NCBI GenBank assembly: GCA_020086605.1
Contig: JACBWW010000003.1
Coordinates: forward strand, 3,334,082-3,398,081
DNA from: Lanius collurio
Lineage: Eukaryota; Chordata; Aves; Passeriformes; Laniidae
Direction: 5' to 3'
DNA length: 64,000 bases
The notes beneath the pieces are model-generated. The model was not told the DNA's origin and did no database searches. It saw nothing but the letters and a program-made list of their open reading frames with translations. A program made the translations under genes and the position numbers. Positions 38,012 to 50,100 of the stretch are shown here, in pieces. How positions within the stretch are numbered: position 1 is the first letter of the stretch; the number at the start of each line of letters is the position of its first letter.

Positions 38012-41000
38012 TTATATGTTCACACCTCTTCTTCACTAAACATCACATTGATGATTCTTCATTTACATTAAGATGCCTGACTGATTTGGAGAAAATCCCT
38101 ACAACAAGTCACAGGTCAGTCTAGAAATGTATTTACCTTTTAATTTACTTATTTTAAAGATTTATAGAGACTAATCAGTTCTGATACCAGAGGAATGACC
38201 TCCCAACAGAGATACTGACCTTCACTTACTCAGCCCTATATCCTGTCTCTGAAATGGCAAACCAGGCAACAGAGATATTTGTCCTCGTTCTCCCATCCAG
38301 CATCTTCTAATGCATGGTTTAGGGACATTTTCCTGCTTACCAATTTGCTTCTATGAAAATAAGTCCATATTTTTCTTTCTGGAAAATGATCAAAAGATCC
38401 CTGAATTCTCTTTTGGAGTAATTTTTAAAGACTGGCCTCAACCTTGACACTTTCTTTTCTTGTAATACTCTGTCCCATCTAAGAAATCAATAGTTCATAT
38501 CAGTAGCTTTCATATTTAAAATGTAAGTTCCTTTAGAACTCTTTAATTAATTCCACTTATCCTAGTAATATGTTATTATTCATATAAACAGTTTGCTTTA
38601 AAAGATTTATCAACAGCTCTTCATTCTGAGATTTCTGCAGGTAAACTTCTGGGGGAAAAAAAGACATGGATATAGGAAATTCCCCGAACTCCATGTTAGT
38701 GAATGTCAATGCAGGTGACTGACAACTTTTGTGATGTTAGTCCTATTATCCTAGAGTAAGTCAGAGCTCAGCCCTGGTAGTTCTTTGCCTCTTCAGGTCA
38801 ACAGGCCTGAAGGACAGTAAAGTCAGCTAAAGATTGATATAAGCTTTATCCTTGGAATTCTTCTCTGGATTCCAGATCAGTGGAAAAATATTTTCCCATT
38901 AATTCTTCCATGTCCTTACACAGAGAATCATTCATTCTCTCGCATATCTTAGAACTTTAGGGAATACCATGAATCAGATTAAGACCGTAAACTGCAGCCT
39001 GCATTCAGTTTGAAATGTAAATATTTAGAATTGTGAAATTGATTTCACCTCAAGAGAACTCTCTGTGGACAAGCACTTGCAATGAAAATAATAGTTAGGA
39101 CTTGCAGTTAAACTGTGGCTCTTCAATCTGTGAAGACCGCACAGATTTCACAACACACTGGTGCCAGCTAGGAGTCTGTCTCTGGCACTGGGGCAGGGAG
39201 GAGGCGTTGCAGCCCTGCCCATGAGGATAACAGGTGTGGTCATTTGGTGGACTGAAAGTTTAGACAGATTTTGCACAGATTCTGCCACTCAAAGTGAATG
39301 TGGTTTCTTGTTTCAAGGATTCTTGTGTACCAAGAATGCCAAGATGAAGGCACTCAACAGCCTTTCTCACAGCTCTTTGTCTCTAGTTGATGAGTTCAAC
39401 ACAATCAAGATTTATAAATGCCATAGTTCGAATTGATCAATGAGGCAAAGAACACTACCAAGAGGAGTTCTCAAGAAAAAATACATATATAGAAGAATTA
39501 TTTAAATCTGCCATCCTCTTTACAAGTAGTGATAAAGGATAAAATCCAAACAAGCTACTAATTTGTCTGCTGCAAATTACTGCTACGAATAGTGAGAGTA
39601 CTGACAAAAAGTGAACATACATACATGCAACTGTATAACAAGCTTATGTTTATACAATTTATGCATAATATGTGTAAACACTAGTACCAGTGCAATAAGG
39701 TTATTAGAGAAGACCTTGAAATACATTCCTTTCCCCTCAGTGGAGACCTTCATAGTGAGGCCACTATTTTTCCAATTATTAGAATAAAAATTCTCTTGTA
39801 TCAAAACCAGAGAACCAGTTTTTGATGCTGGTACATAATTTCAAAAGGAGCCAGCAAGACTCCAAAAAGTTCTTATAAGCAGCCATAGAAAAAAACACAG
39901 TATGACATGGAGATATTTTCTTTCTGAGTTCTTGAACCCTGTCTACTGTGCTGCTACATTACATCTCCCTAGTATGTATTCAGATATTATATCTTACATA
40001 CTCACTGGTAATATTTTAAAATAGTGCTTATTTAACAGCAGCTGTCTAGTGTTTTGTTTTACCCACTCATGATTTAAAGCATATTTTTCATCATATTTAT
40101 AGTATTTATTTGAAACTACAGTCTTTTACCAGTGAGAGAGTGTAATGTCAGCCTCAGGTCAAACTTTTCCATACTAGAGATGAGCTGAAGTTCTTTTGCT
40201 TGTCCACACTGCTGATTGGGTGGGATATAGATGACATCCATATGCATCATCTAGAAATGGGTGGCACACCAAATTCTACTTGACAGAGCTACTGGTTGAC
40301 CAGCAACCTCACAGGTTAATATGGCTGCATACTGCAATTGATGTGTGCCATCAACTAAGCAGGTGTTATTTTATAATGTACAAAGCCACTTTACTGTCAT
40401 GGCACTGGGAACGTATCACAGTGTTGGCACCTCTCTAATGGACACTGGAGTATTTACACCGAAGTGCCAGCTGCCTGATCAGATGTGGCTGGGAAAGAGA
40501 ACAGGTGACTACCTAAAAAACACTCAGATGTTGAAATAGACTGTGAAAAGGTGAAGAAGGCATTTTCAAAATTGTGAAGAATAAAGCAGGAGATACTGAA
40601 GTATGGTGATGTGTCTACAAAAAGGTGATTTTTGTGCTTAAGCCAGTACAGCCATCTGCATGCCCACCAAACCTGGCTCATCAGAGTTGTTGACTAGAGC
40701 CCATTTTATACATAGTGTTCTCACCCGCAACTGCATTTCACCAATGAATGAGGGATAGGGGCTTAAACAAACAAACAGACAAGCAAACCCAACACTTGCT
40801 AATCTATTTTCAGAAAAAACTCTCAATAATTAGGCTGGAAGGGATGATTTCCCTCAAATACCTACCTGCAATTTGGTAAAAAAGATATGAATGCTTGAGA
40901 TTACAGTGAAAATTTTTACTTCCAGACAAATTATAAGTTTTGTTAGAGATAAAACATATATTACTTCCTCCTATCTTTATGTTCCCGTGAGAAAAATGAG

Positions 41001-41189
41001 AGAAAATCATTTCAGGTTGGTCCAAAATTGATTTTTTCCACAATTTTTCAGGTCAGCCAGTGAAGTGAAAAATCAATTCTTCACACAGCTCTAACTCAAG
41101 CCCTTCTTGAATATAGAATTATTACTTTCCTCATGAGCATTTTCCATGGCATTCCTCACCACATAAATTAATTTATCTTAATTTGGCAT
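38012..41189. other. Non-coding stretch, no gene recognised
   Basis: No exon or RNA gene recognised. A GC-richer patch lies at about 39130-39250, with a short plus-strand open frame (39161-39436, 91 codons) of no known family. There are no clear transposon remnants. Confidence 0.55.
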
Positions 41190-41280
41190 AGATTAATTAA
41201 TTTATCTTCACAATACTTTTGCAAAGAACTGGGACTGCTATTTTGATTTCAGACAAGAGAAATTGAGGTATAGTAACATT
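41190..41280 (-). mobile_element. Probable MIR-like ancient SINE fragment
   Basis: On the plus strand the order of words ATTAATTTATCTTCACAA, then ACTGGGACTGCTATTTTGAT, then TTTCAGACAAGAGAAATTGA and GGTATAG follows the reverse complement of the MIR core and 3' part (pattern: AATCCTCACAAC, ACTATTATTATC, TTTTACAGATGAGGAAACTGAGGCA). It is very diverged and I cannot quantify the match. MIR-like copies are rare but known in birds. Confidence 0.45.
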
Positions 41281-44087
41281 AGAGAGCAAAAATTGCTCTT
41301 TTGGATGCTCCCTACAACTACAATCTAATTTAGCAGAGTAGTTAGCTGTTGCATAAAATTCAGAGCTCAGAGCACAGATTATTTTAATGGTGAAAGCACA
41401 TTTCTCACAGACATCAACTTCCCCTATGCTTCCATAGTGCTTTTGTGAACCGAGTTACAGGGTTTGATACTGGACACCAGAGATTGGAATCGAGTTAGCT
41501 GTTAGCTAGGAGAAATTTACTTTAAAGGGCCATCCCAGAAGAACCAGGTCAGAAGCACAACACAGTTAGAAACATTTAAGAAGGATAATAATAAAATAAA
41601 AGAATCCCCGGTAAAAGTGTTGGATTCTCCTGTGCTCCAATAGAAGTGAGGATACAATACTCTACTACGACACTCTGCTACAAGCCATCAAAAGCTGCTG
41701 CCAGAAATAGAAGACTAAACAATGAGGGATGTAGGATGAGGCCATGCATCTTTAAATCATGAATACTACTACCATGATGATGAGTGTTTGAAGATGTATC
41801 TGCACCCAGATACAACCAGGACATTCCACTGACAGGACTGCAGGTTCAATGGCATGCCAAAGTTTGCCTGTGTTGTTCATCCCTATTCACATTTTTTAAA
41901 TAGTACCTTGACATATTGCTTGAGATTGCCTTGGGGCAACTCACTTGAAGTCATGTGGGACAAAATCCTGTGTTTTAATATGACGCCCTTAAAGTGAAAC
42001 CAAACTTTGTGATTTGTCTAACTCAACATCTTCCTTCAGCCTTGTTACTGCACAAGCAAAGTGATTTTCATTCTATGATGTGATTAAACTCACATTCATG
42101 TGCTGATTGTGGTGTAGAATCTTTTATTGGGAAAAAATATAGACTTCAGAGTTGGCAGCGGAGCGCTACAGTACTACACTCTGTGAGACCATTAAATTTA
42201 ATCCTTCCTTCAGACTCACTCCAGGGGTGATTTCAATTAAATTTGTTCAAAATTTATCAGTTTCCTGCATGTATGCATAAATGATTCAGAGGCACTTACA
42301 CATTCACTGAAACAGAATGTATTGAAGGGTACATATTATTATTCTTATAACTTTACATAGTTTTTTCTTTCATAAAATTTACCTAAAAGGAGCTTCTATT
42401 ATACAAATCTCTAGTCCTCTGCGTTAAATGCTCTTGCTGTTCATTTAGAAATCAAATCTATTTTTCAATGCAAATCTTGAATATTCCTTAGCCATCAAAA
42501 CTGCCCTTTCCTTTGGCATGATGGTACAACTATTTCCTAGAGGGAAAATGATGACATTTATTTTACTAATTACTCAAAAATGTTTTCTGTCCACTGCTGT
42601 GAAATACAGCATTGTTGATTCTGATGTAGTTTTCAGAAGGCATGATGGATTTTGTGCATGTAGTTCATCATAATTTCTTTATTTTCTCAATTGACATAGG
42701 GGGAGGTGCACTTTTGCACTAAACAAATACATCAGTGGTGAGAAGAAAAACAATTAACGCTGCACAAGCATCTCAGAGATAACGTTAGATAAGGGGGCAA
42801 GCACTTAGTTCACAATAAATGTGTTTCCTCTTATCTATCTACAAGAACCTATTAGACATCTTTGTGCCCTGAAGAATTTATCTGCAGGAACACATTGGGT
42901 AAGGCCTTTGTTTCATAATGTGTATCTGTACCTGAAAATACTGCTTGAGTACTTACCTGTGTGCTTGGTTAGGGATGACAACTCCATGCATTTCACACTC
43001 ACAAAACCTCCAAAGCCCATGACAGATCTACCTGTGGTTTGATAGCTTCTCACATCTGCACAATGGAAAAGGGATAAAGGAAACTAAGTAGTCATTCTAT
43101 GTCTGAGTAAAAGACCTCTGCACACTATGTAAGTCAACTGTTTCATCAGGAAGGGGAAAAAGACCAGCAAGCTGATAGAAAAGATGTATTTCTACCAAAA
43201 TATGTTTGAGCATCTTTGGATGTAGCCAAAGGCTCAATTGTTAGCAAGCTATCAGGATTAAGCATTACGTTTTACTCATCACCTACTGGATTCTGCTGCT
43301 TCCTCCTATAGAACAGCCCTCACTCAATGGCTAACCAACCCACTTCAATAAGACTGCTTATTAAAGAAACTATCATTCTGGCTGAGTAGGAGTGGCAGAC
43401 AAGACTAGCATGGTAAGCATTTTGTTTTAATTACCTGCTATAATTCAATCTATTTATGCTTTTGTTCTGATTTCTTTTCATGATTATAAACTCTGGGAGA
43501 ACAGAGAGCCTTTCTTAAATTATGCTTTATAGCTTTCTTTCAAATGAACTTAACCTGCATTTTAAAGATGACATCAGATGTCATCTTCTGCTTCATCACA
43601 AATGTATGAGCCATGAACCACTATGCATAATCTGACAGGCTAAAGCTGACTTCTTGGGGACACCTTCTCTACTCCATCCACCAGGGAGCAGGGCAGGATA
43701 GTAGCTTCAGAGACTTAAGTGGTTCTTTTCTAATGCTGCCAGGACATTCACAGAAAATTAGTTTGCATTCATCTATCAAGCTACCCTGAAAGTTACAGTT
43801 GCAAAAAAAACAGGGAAAGAGCAGCATTGACAGAAACCATAAAATTCAAGTAGCATTTACCAAAGGTAATATGTAAAAATTGCCACTGTGCTCTCTCGTC
43901 TAGAAACCAGATCTCCTACGCTACTCAATTCACTGCATCATTTTACTTATTTCATGCTGTAATTCCTGCAGAAGACTAATGATGTTAGTACTCTGGCTTT
44001 TAGTCTAGCAGATACAGCTACAGTTGTTTATTTTCATTAATTTGGTCTTGGCTGGCATTATAGAAAAAACACAGCTATACATAATTT
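41281..44087. other. Non-coding stretch, no gene recognised
   Basis: No exon or RNA gene recognised. A further possible MIR-like scrap (CTCACATCTGCACAATGG and following, 43050-43080) is too short to call. A near-perfect palindrome lies at 43565-43587. Confidence 0.55.
43565..43587. repeat. Palindrome, 11-bp arms around one base
   Basis: AAGATGACATC (43565-43575) is the exact reverse complement of 43577-43587, with a single A in the centre. It contains TGACATCA, a one-base variant of the CRE/ATF site. Confidence 0.8.
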
Positions 44088-44165
44088 GTTTGTACAGTGA
44101 CTAGCATCAGGGAGTATTGGCCCATGACTTGAGCTTCTAAGAATTACAGTAATGGAGATGATTCC
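44088..44165 (+). mobile_element. Probable fragment of an ancient amniote repeat
   Basis: TTTGTACAGTGACTAGCATC, then GGCCCATGACTTGAGCTTCT, then ATTACAGTAATG resembles a 3'-end consensus I recall from reptile and bird genomes (TTTGTACAGTGCCTAGCACAA, then a GGGGCCCTGAT-like part, then CTACTGTAATACAAATAATA). The family name is not certain; it may be a SINE or LINE tail. Confidence 0.4.
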
Positions 44166-47100
44166 CAAAGGAAGGTATGTTTGGCAACTTTCAGATATAA
44201 GACAATAAATTTTTCTACCTTCTTTGGAGATAGAAACCAAGGGGAAAACGGGTGGTGCAACTGCTGCACATTTTTTATATAGCTGAGAAGTTTCCTGGAA
44301 TAAGTCCAGAAAAATATTTCATGGCCCAGTCATTACTTATATAAAATAAGCTAGTGCATTGAATAATTGCATCCCTGTTGGTCTTTAACTAAATCACATC
44401 CTAAACCATCTGAAAATTGAACCTCATGATTCTTTTTACCTTTGTACTTTTTAATAGTTTGGATTAAAAGGACATTTAAAATTTTTAACCTGTATTTTTT
44501 TCAACTAGACACTTAAAATCAGGTATCTGAATCTTGCTCATTTAGATTCCTAATTTTATTCATTATAGTCCCATATTCAGAATTTAGGAAAAAAATAATT
44601 TGATAAAACTCAAAACTCCAGAAAAAAGGTATTTAACTTAAAATTATGAGGAAGATTTGTCTGTATAAATCATGAATATTCTGGCATTTTAACCTTTCAA
44701 TAAAACAAATTAATAAGTGAACATTAACATTTGCCAGTAGTTTATATTTTACCAGTTAAAAAAAAAAAATATTTCTAAGGACTTTTGGTCAAGTTTTTGT
44801 CATTAATATTTGAAACAAAATTCTAGTTATTTTTAACTTACAAATTTCAAAGAAATGGAGTATTTAAACCTATAAGAAGCAGAACTTCATTTTCAGGTCA
44901 TATTTGCAAAATGCATGAGGTTTAAAGCCCCACAGTGTATTAACATCTGAGAGGTGCTTTGTGTTGTCACAAGTTGTAAAACTTATATGAGAGCCCTGTG
45001 TTAACTCTCTTGTGCTTCTGTGCACTGAAGCTAAACAAATTAGGTATTTCACAAGGTAGATTAGTAGGGCCCTTAATACCTTAGTATATAAATGCTAGTA
45101 CTGGAACTCTTAAATAAGGTAAGAAGAAGGAAAATTAAATCTTAAAGGGAAAACCAGTTGTGTCTGCAATCCCGAGGCAAACCCCCCTGCAATTTCAATA
45201 AGTTAATTTACCCTTTTTTTTTCTGGTAAGTGAGGCAAGTAAATTGAAGGCTTTTGCAAGAAAATAGTTTAAGGTAATCAATCCAAGATAAAAAGGGAAG
45301 ATAAAAACCCCCTTAAACCTAGCCCATTTTATCCTGATGCATTTACATGGTTCCATAAATGTACCTGGGTCTTCATAGACCATTGAGAAGAGGTCATTGC
45401 TTCAAAAAGTTCACAGCTAATGAAAAGAATTGACATATCCTTTTACCATTGGACATGCTGAAACACACCTTGTCATGACGTAACATAACCCTATCTGCAT
45501 CACTCCTCCTTCCTCATAGCCCACTTTAAATAATCATATTTTAAGGCTGGTTTAAAGCATTGTTGTAGGGGAACTTGCATAGTTTGCTACAGATTGATTA
45601 CACAAATGGTATTAAATATCCAGCATGAAATGAACATAATGTGATGAAGTACAGGAATTACATCAATGATAATTCCCAGATATATTTATTATTATCACAT
45701 ATTTTTGTTAAAATTTTAAAAAGCTAACTTGAAAAAATAGACCATATTCTAGCCAGTGTTGGGTTTTTTTTACCAAAGCCTGTACAGTAAAATCTGTCAT
45801 AAGTGGCACTGAAAAACTCTTTTCAAATGTAAAGAATTATACAACCTTCTTTAACTGGCTTTTCTTTTTCCCCCAAGGGTAAAAAAAGAATTTTGATTCA
45901 ATGAAATTTACTGAAATTCCCTTAAATTTAATTTACTTACATCATTTGCTTATTTTCAAATACTTAAATGTAATTGTTTTTCCTTCTAGAGAGGAAAAGC
46001 ATATAACTCTCACTTTTAAGTTACCTCCATCTTAAATCTTTTGAAGGGCTCTTGACACATAACAGATACTCATACTGCCACTTTCTCTTGAAAATTATGG
46101 GATCCTGACGAGAACCTTTATCACATGCAGCCTCACAAAATAATGCAGCAAAGATGAATGCAACAAAACAATGCTTGATCAGACACCAAAACATAGACCT
46201 AAAGTGTCTAGTCAGAGAAAAGTGTGTGAAAAGCAAATTAAATAACTTACCTCTATTATTATACTAATTTTCCTCTTATAAAGAACAAGAATTTGCCTCA
46301 GTCAACAAAATAACTTTAAAACACTTCCCTTTATCCTGGGTCTTGATAATAGCATTAAAATGAGAACTAAGTTAAATATTGAATTTGCTGTTATATCAGG
46401 AATTATTGAGTACCTGGAGAAGCTGGGAGATAGTGAAAAACAGGGTAAAAGATGTAAGACAGATAGCAGTAAATTTTACTGACAGGGAAATCATTGAATC
46501 AAATGGTGACAAACCTAAGGCTAGCTTTCTGATTGTGCTGCTTGGATGCTCTATAAATTGTTTTGGTAAAAAAACAATGATTTGTTCCTGAAACAGTTGG
46601 TGTTACAAAGGGAGAAAACATGATCTACACAGAGGATGATCTGTCTGTAAGCAGGACACTTGCATTGATTGGTTCCTTTGCCTAGCAAATGCAGAAGATT
46701 GAAGAGTAATGGGAAAAGGATGAAATTCCTGTGTTTATAGGACAGGAACCTCACCCCTAGGGATTAACAGGAATATGTGCTACAGATAAAGGACATATCA
46801 AGCTTTAAGCAAGTGAAGAAGAAGGCCAGTGCTAGTTTACCCTTTACAACATGAAGCTGACCTACTGTAGGGGGAAGTAAAAGGGAAAAAAGGTAGATGT
46901 ATTCTGGGATGGGTAGACATTAATGTCTTTGTGCATAGCCCTGTGGAGAACCCATCTGAAATGTCATTATCTATTCATGCCATGCACATTCAGAAGAGCT
47001 GAATCCAAGCCAGAACACAGAACACACAACAATGAAGAGAATCAAACCTATATTGTAGCCAGAAACCAAGAGAGCTGTGGCCATTGTCCCAACAAAAGAA

Positions 47101-50100
47101 AGGATGAACACACAAGGAAATAGCTCAGAAGGCTACTATCAGCTAGGATGAATTTAGGCAGGAAGGACTGACAGAAGAAAAAATAAAAGTGATTGAAGAT
47201 AATACTCATGAAAATATATGGGTGAAATTATCAGATGGCTCTTTGCAGACAGAGAATTGAAATTCTGGAAAAGGTCTTCCTGTGGCAGGGAAGACATAAA
47301 CAAATCCTGGCCAGCTATAAGGCCTTCAGACTGTAACTGCTGACACTACTGCTTTCACCATGTTAGAAAGAAGCTTTTTTCTTTCCACTGTGATGTTAAT
47401 GATTGAAAGACATTTTATTCCCCCTCAAAGTTTTAATTTGTATGAGAAAGGCTATGTAAACTACCTGTGTGAAAAATTAATGTTCTGCTTTTGTAAATGG
47501 CTTCTAATACAGATGTTTCCCATGGGGAAGTTCAGCTCCATGACTGTATATGGCATGGAGAACTTTTTGCCAAAGTTCTGGAAATATGTCACTACTCATA
47601 TGTGATACAAGAAATTCATTCCCCATTGCAAAGAAATTGGATGTGTTTTTCCTGTCTTATTAAAATCTCCTTTAACAGTAGGTCTCAGAAATTTCATCTA
47701 CCTTCATATTTGAGAAAGCTATGATTTTTCTGACACTGATGAATTTCAAATATAGATATTTCAAGCATCTAAATTTCAGTTCTGCAGAAGCTCAGTTTTA
47801 TAAAGAACAATATCCTTTTCCATAGTCTTTAGCAAAAAAAATGTAACAACAGCAACTCTTAAAAAAAAAACAGGCAAAAAGGAAAGGTTACTGAAATCTG
47901 TATGAAGGTTCAACTGTTTCATTACAAGGACAGTTTTAGAATATGGGAGGCCAAAAATCAGACATATGTTGAGTTCAGAATTTTTTTCAGTCTCACAGGT
48001 GATCAGTGAGAGTTGAGAAGTCTTCATACTCCAGTGAAGATGGATTTGACATTACTATGTTACTGGTGATGTCAAACATAGGCCGCTCTGGTTTGTTTTC
48101 CCTGTCAGTTCATGCACAGGAGCCAGACAATTTATCTACTCAGGGGACAAGCTTGGCAGATGAAGAACCCAGATGCCAGTTTACAGATTTTGCTTTTCCA
48201 GCAGTGGCATTTGAATCTGGTTGGCCTTTGACTGATTTTTATTGCAGACATTTTCAAGCTGCTGTGTAGCTGGTCAGTAACAGGGTCACCTTTCCCTTTG
48301 GAACAAGTTGTTACAAAGACATTTGTAAACATGAAGATTTTATGTTATTTTTAAATATTATTAATGTTATGCAACTTATGCAGGTATTGTTTGGTTTTTA
48401 AGATGGGAATCATTGCATACAAACTAGATATCATAAAATACAATAATTTAAAAAACAGAGAATTTTTGCTCAGGTGGAAAGATGTTTGATGCCTATTCAA
48501 TGCCTATCCAATGTAACCTATTGTTTTTGGTGTTTACACAAAAGATTTGAGGTTAAAAAAATATAAATCCAAATGTATTCCTGGATTAGTGAGCTTTCCT
48601 TCCACAAATCCGTCCTTGGCTTCCTCTGGGTCTTATGTAAGTCACCAAGATTTGTGCATCTGTTATTGCTCCACTCTCACACCTACCATCTTGATGTAAT
48701 ATTTCTGCAAGACGAAAACAATGTTTTCCAGCCTTCCACTTCATGAGTAAGGCTTTTATTACTATTTGACTCAACAGGAGTAAAAGAGAGGCTTGAAGAC
48801 AAGGCCAGAATACAGACTGCATGAAATTCCCAAGTAAGCCTAAATATGTCTTGGACTTAGTCTCCCAGACAGACCATTGATCCCCACGAGGCTGAATGTT
48901 GCAAGTGAGCCCAAAGAGGAGGGTGAATCATTGCTGGCATGTCCTGAGCTACAAAGAGTGATTGGAACAGGTAACTGTGTGCCTGGAACTATACTTGTGC
49001 TTCCTAGCATGTGCTGGAAGAGGAGTGCACAAAATGTCCAACGTTTAATCAGTGGTATGTGCTTTATTAAAGAGGCCCTGGAATGCTCTCACCATTTTAC
49101 AGTTACAAGCACTGAGCTGGTTTTGTGGTTTGGTTTGGTATTTTACAAGATGAATGCTCTGATATATCTAAAGCCAGGGTAAATATACATATATTTGTCT
49201 ATCATACCAGGGTGAGGTTCTATTCTAGAGCTTTGTTTCTGTTTAACTAAATCGTATTTCTTTGAATCATTGCCTAAAAATGTATTACTATCTCCATTTG
49301 TAATTATACTTTCACAAGTCAAACATCTTATATTATTTTCTATGTTAAAATTCTCTGAGGTATATGATTAGTAGAAAAATAAATTCTCTGCCTCTTCAGA
49401 CACATAAAACAGGCCTTGGTACATGACTTTGCTCAGTTACAAGAGCAAGACTGAGATTGAACCTCTTTTTCCCTGGAGATACTGCAATCATATCATATAG
49501 ACTTTAAAAAATTCTTCTCCAATGCATTTGGATATAAATATGCATTAATAATCCTTTCTTCCTTCCTGAATTATATGTATCTTTAAAAATATTTGTTTTT
49601 ATTTAAAAGTAATCTTCTAAAGCACATGATATTTACTTAGGCTCATGCTTTCATCATAACTTAATCTGTCATATTTCAGCTGGATTTGCTTTTCATTCAG
49701 ACTTCTCCATTGTCCTAGCAGGATTTAGAACTGAAATCACACAAAATTTACAATATTTTTTTCATGCTAAAGTGTACATTTAAAATATTTGTGGCTTTAT
49801 CACATTAATTCTATATATAATCATCATATTATAAAATTATGAAACCATATAAAATGGCTTCAATAAACCAAAAATTATGTGTTCTTGACTGCTACAGCCA
49901 AGTGTCAGATGAACAATGATTCTTTTTTTTTAAATGAAGAGGAATGCAATTGTTTTCTTATTAATTTTCTTTTTTTAAAACTTACAACTGTGTCTTTTCA
50001 AATAGAGTGAGAAGTGAACAGCTCTACCAGCCTAACAACTCCAGGTCACTCTATCACTGTTGAGAATATTGTTTTAACTCTCCATAATCTTTATAGCCTA

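Noticed and set aside
42060..42095. Another CR1 tail suggested by CATTCTATGATG
   Set aside because: Only about ten bases match and the usual upstream TTCCAAC word is missing.
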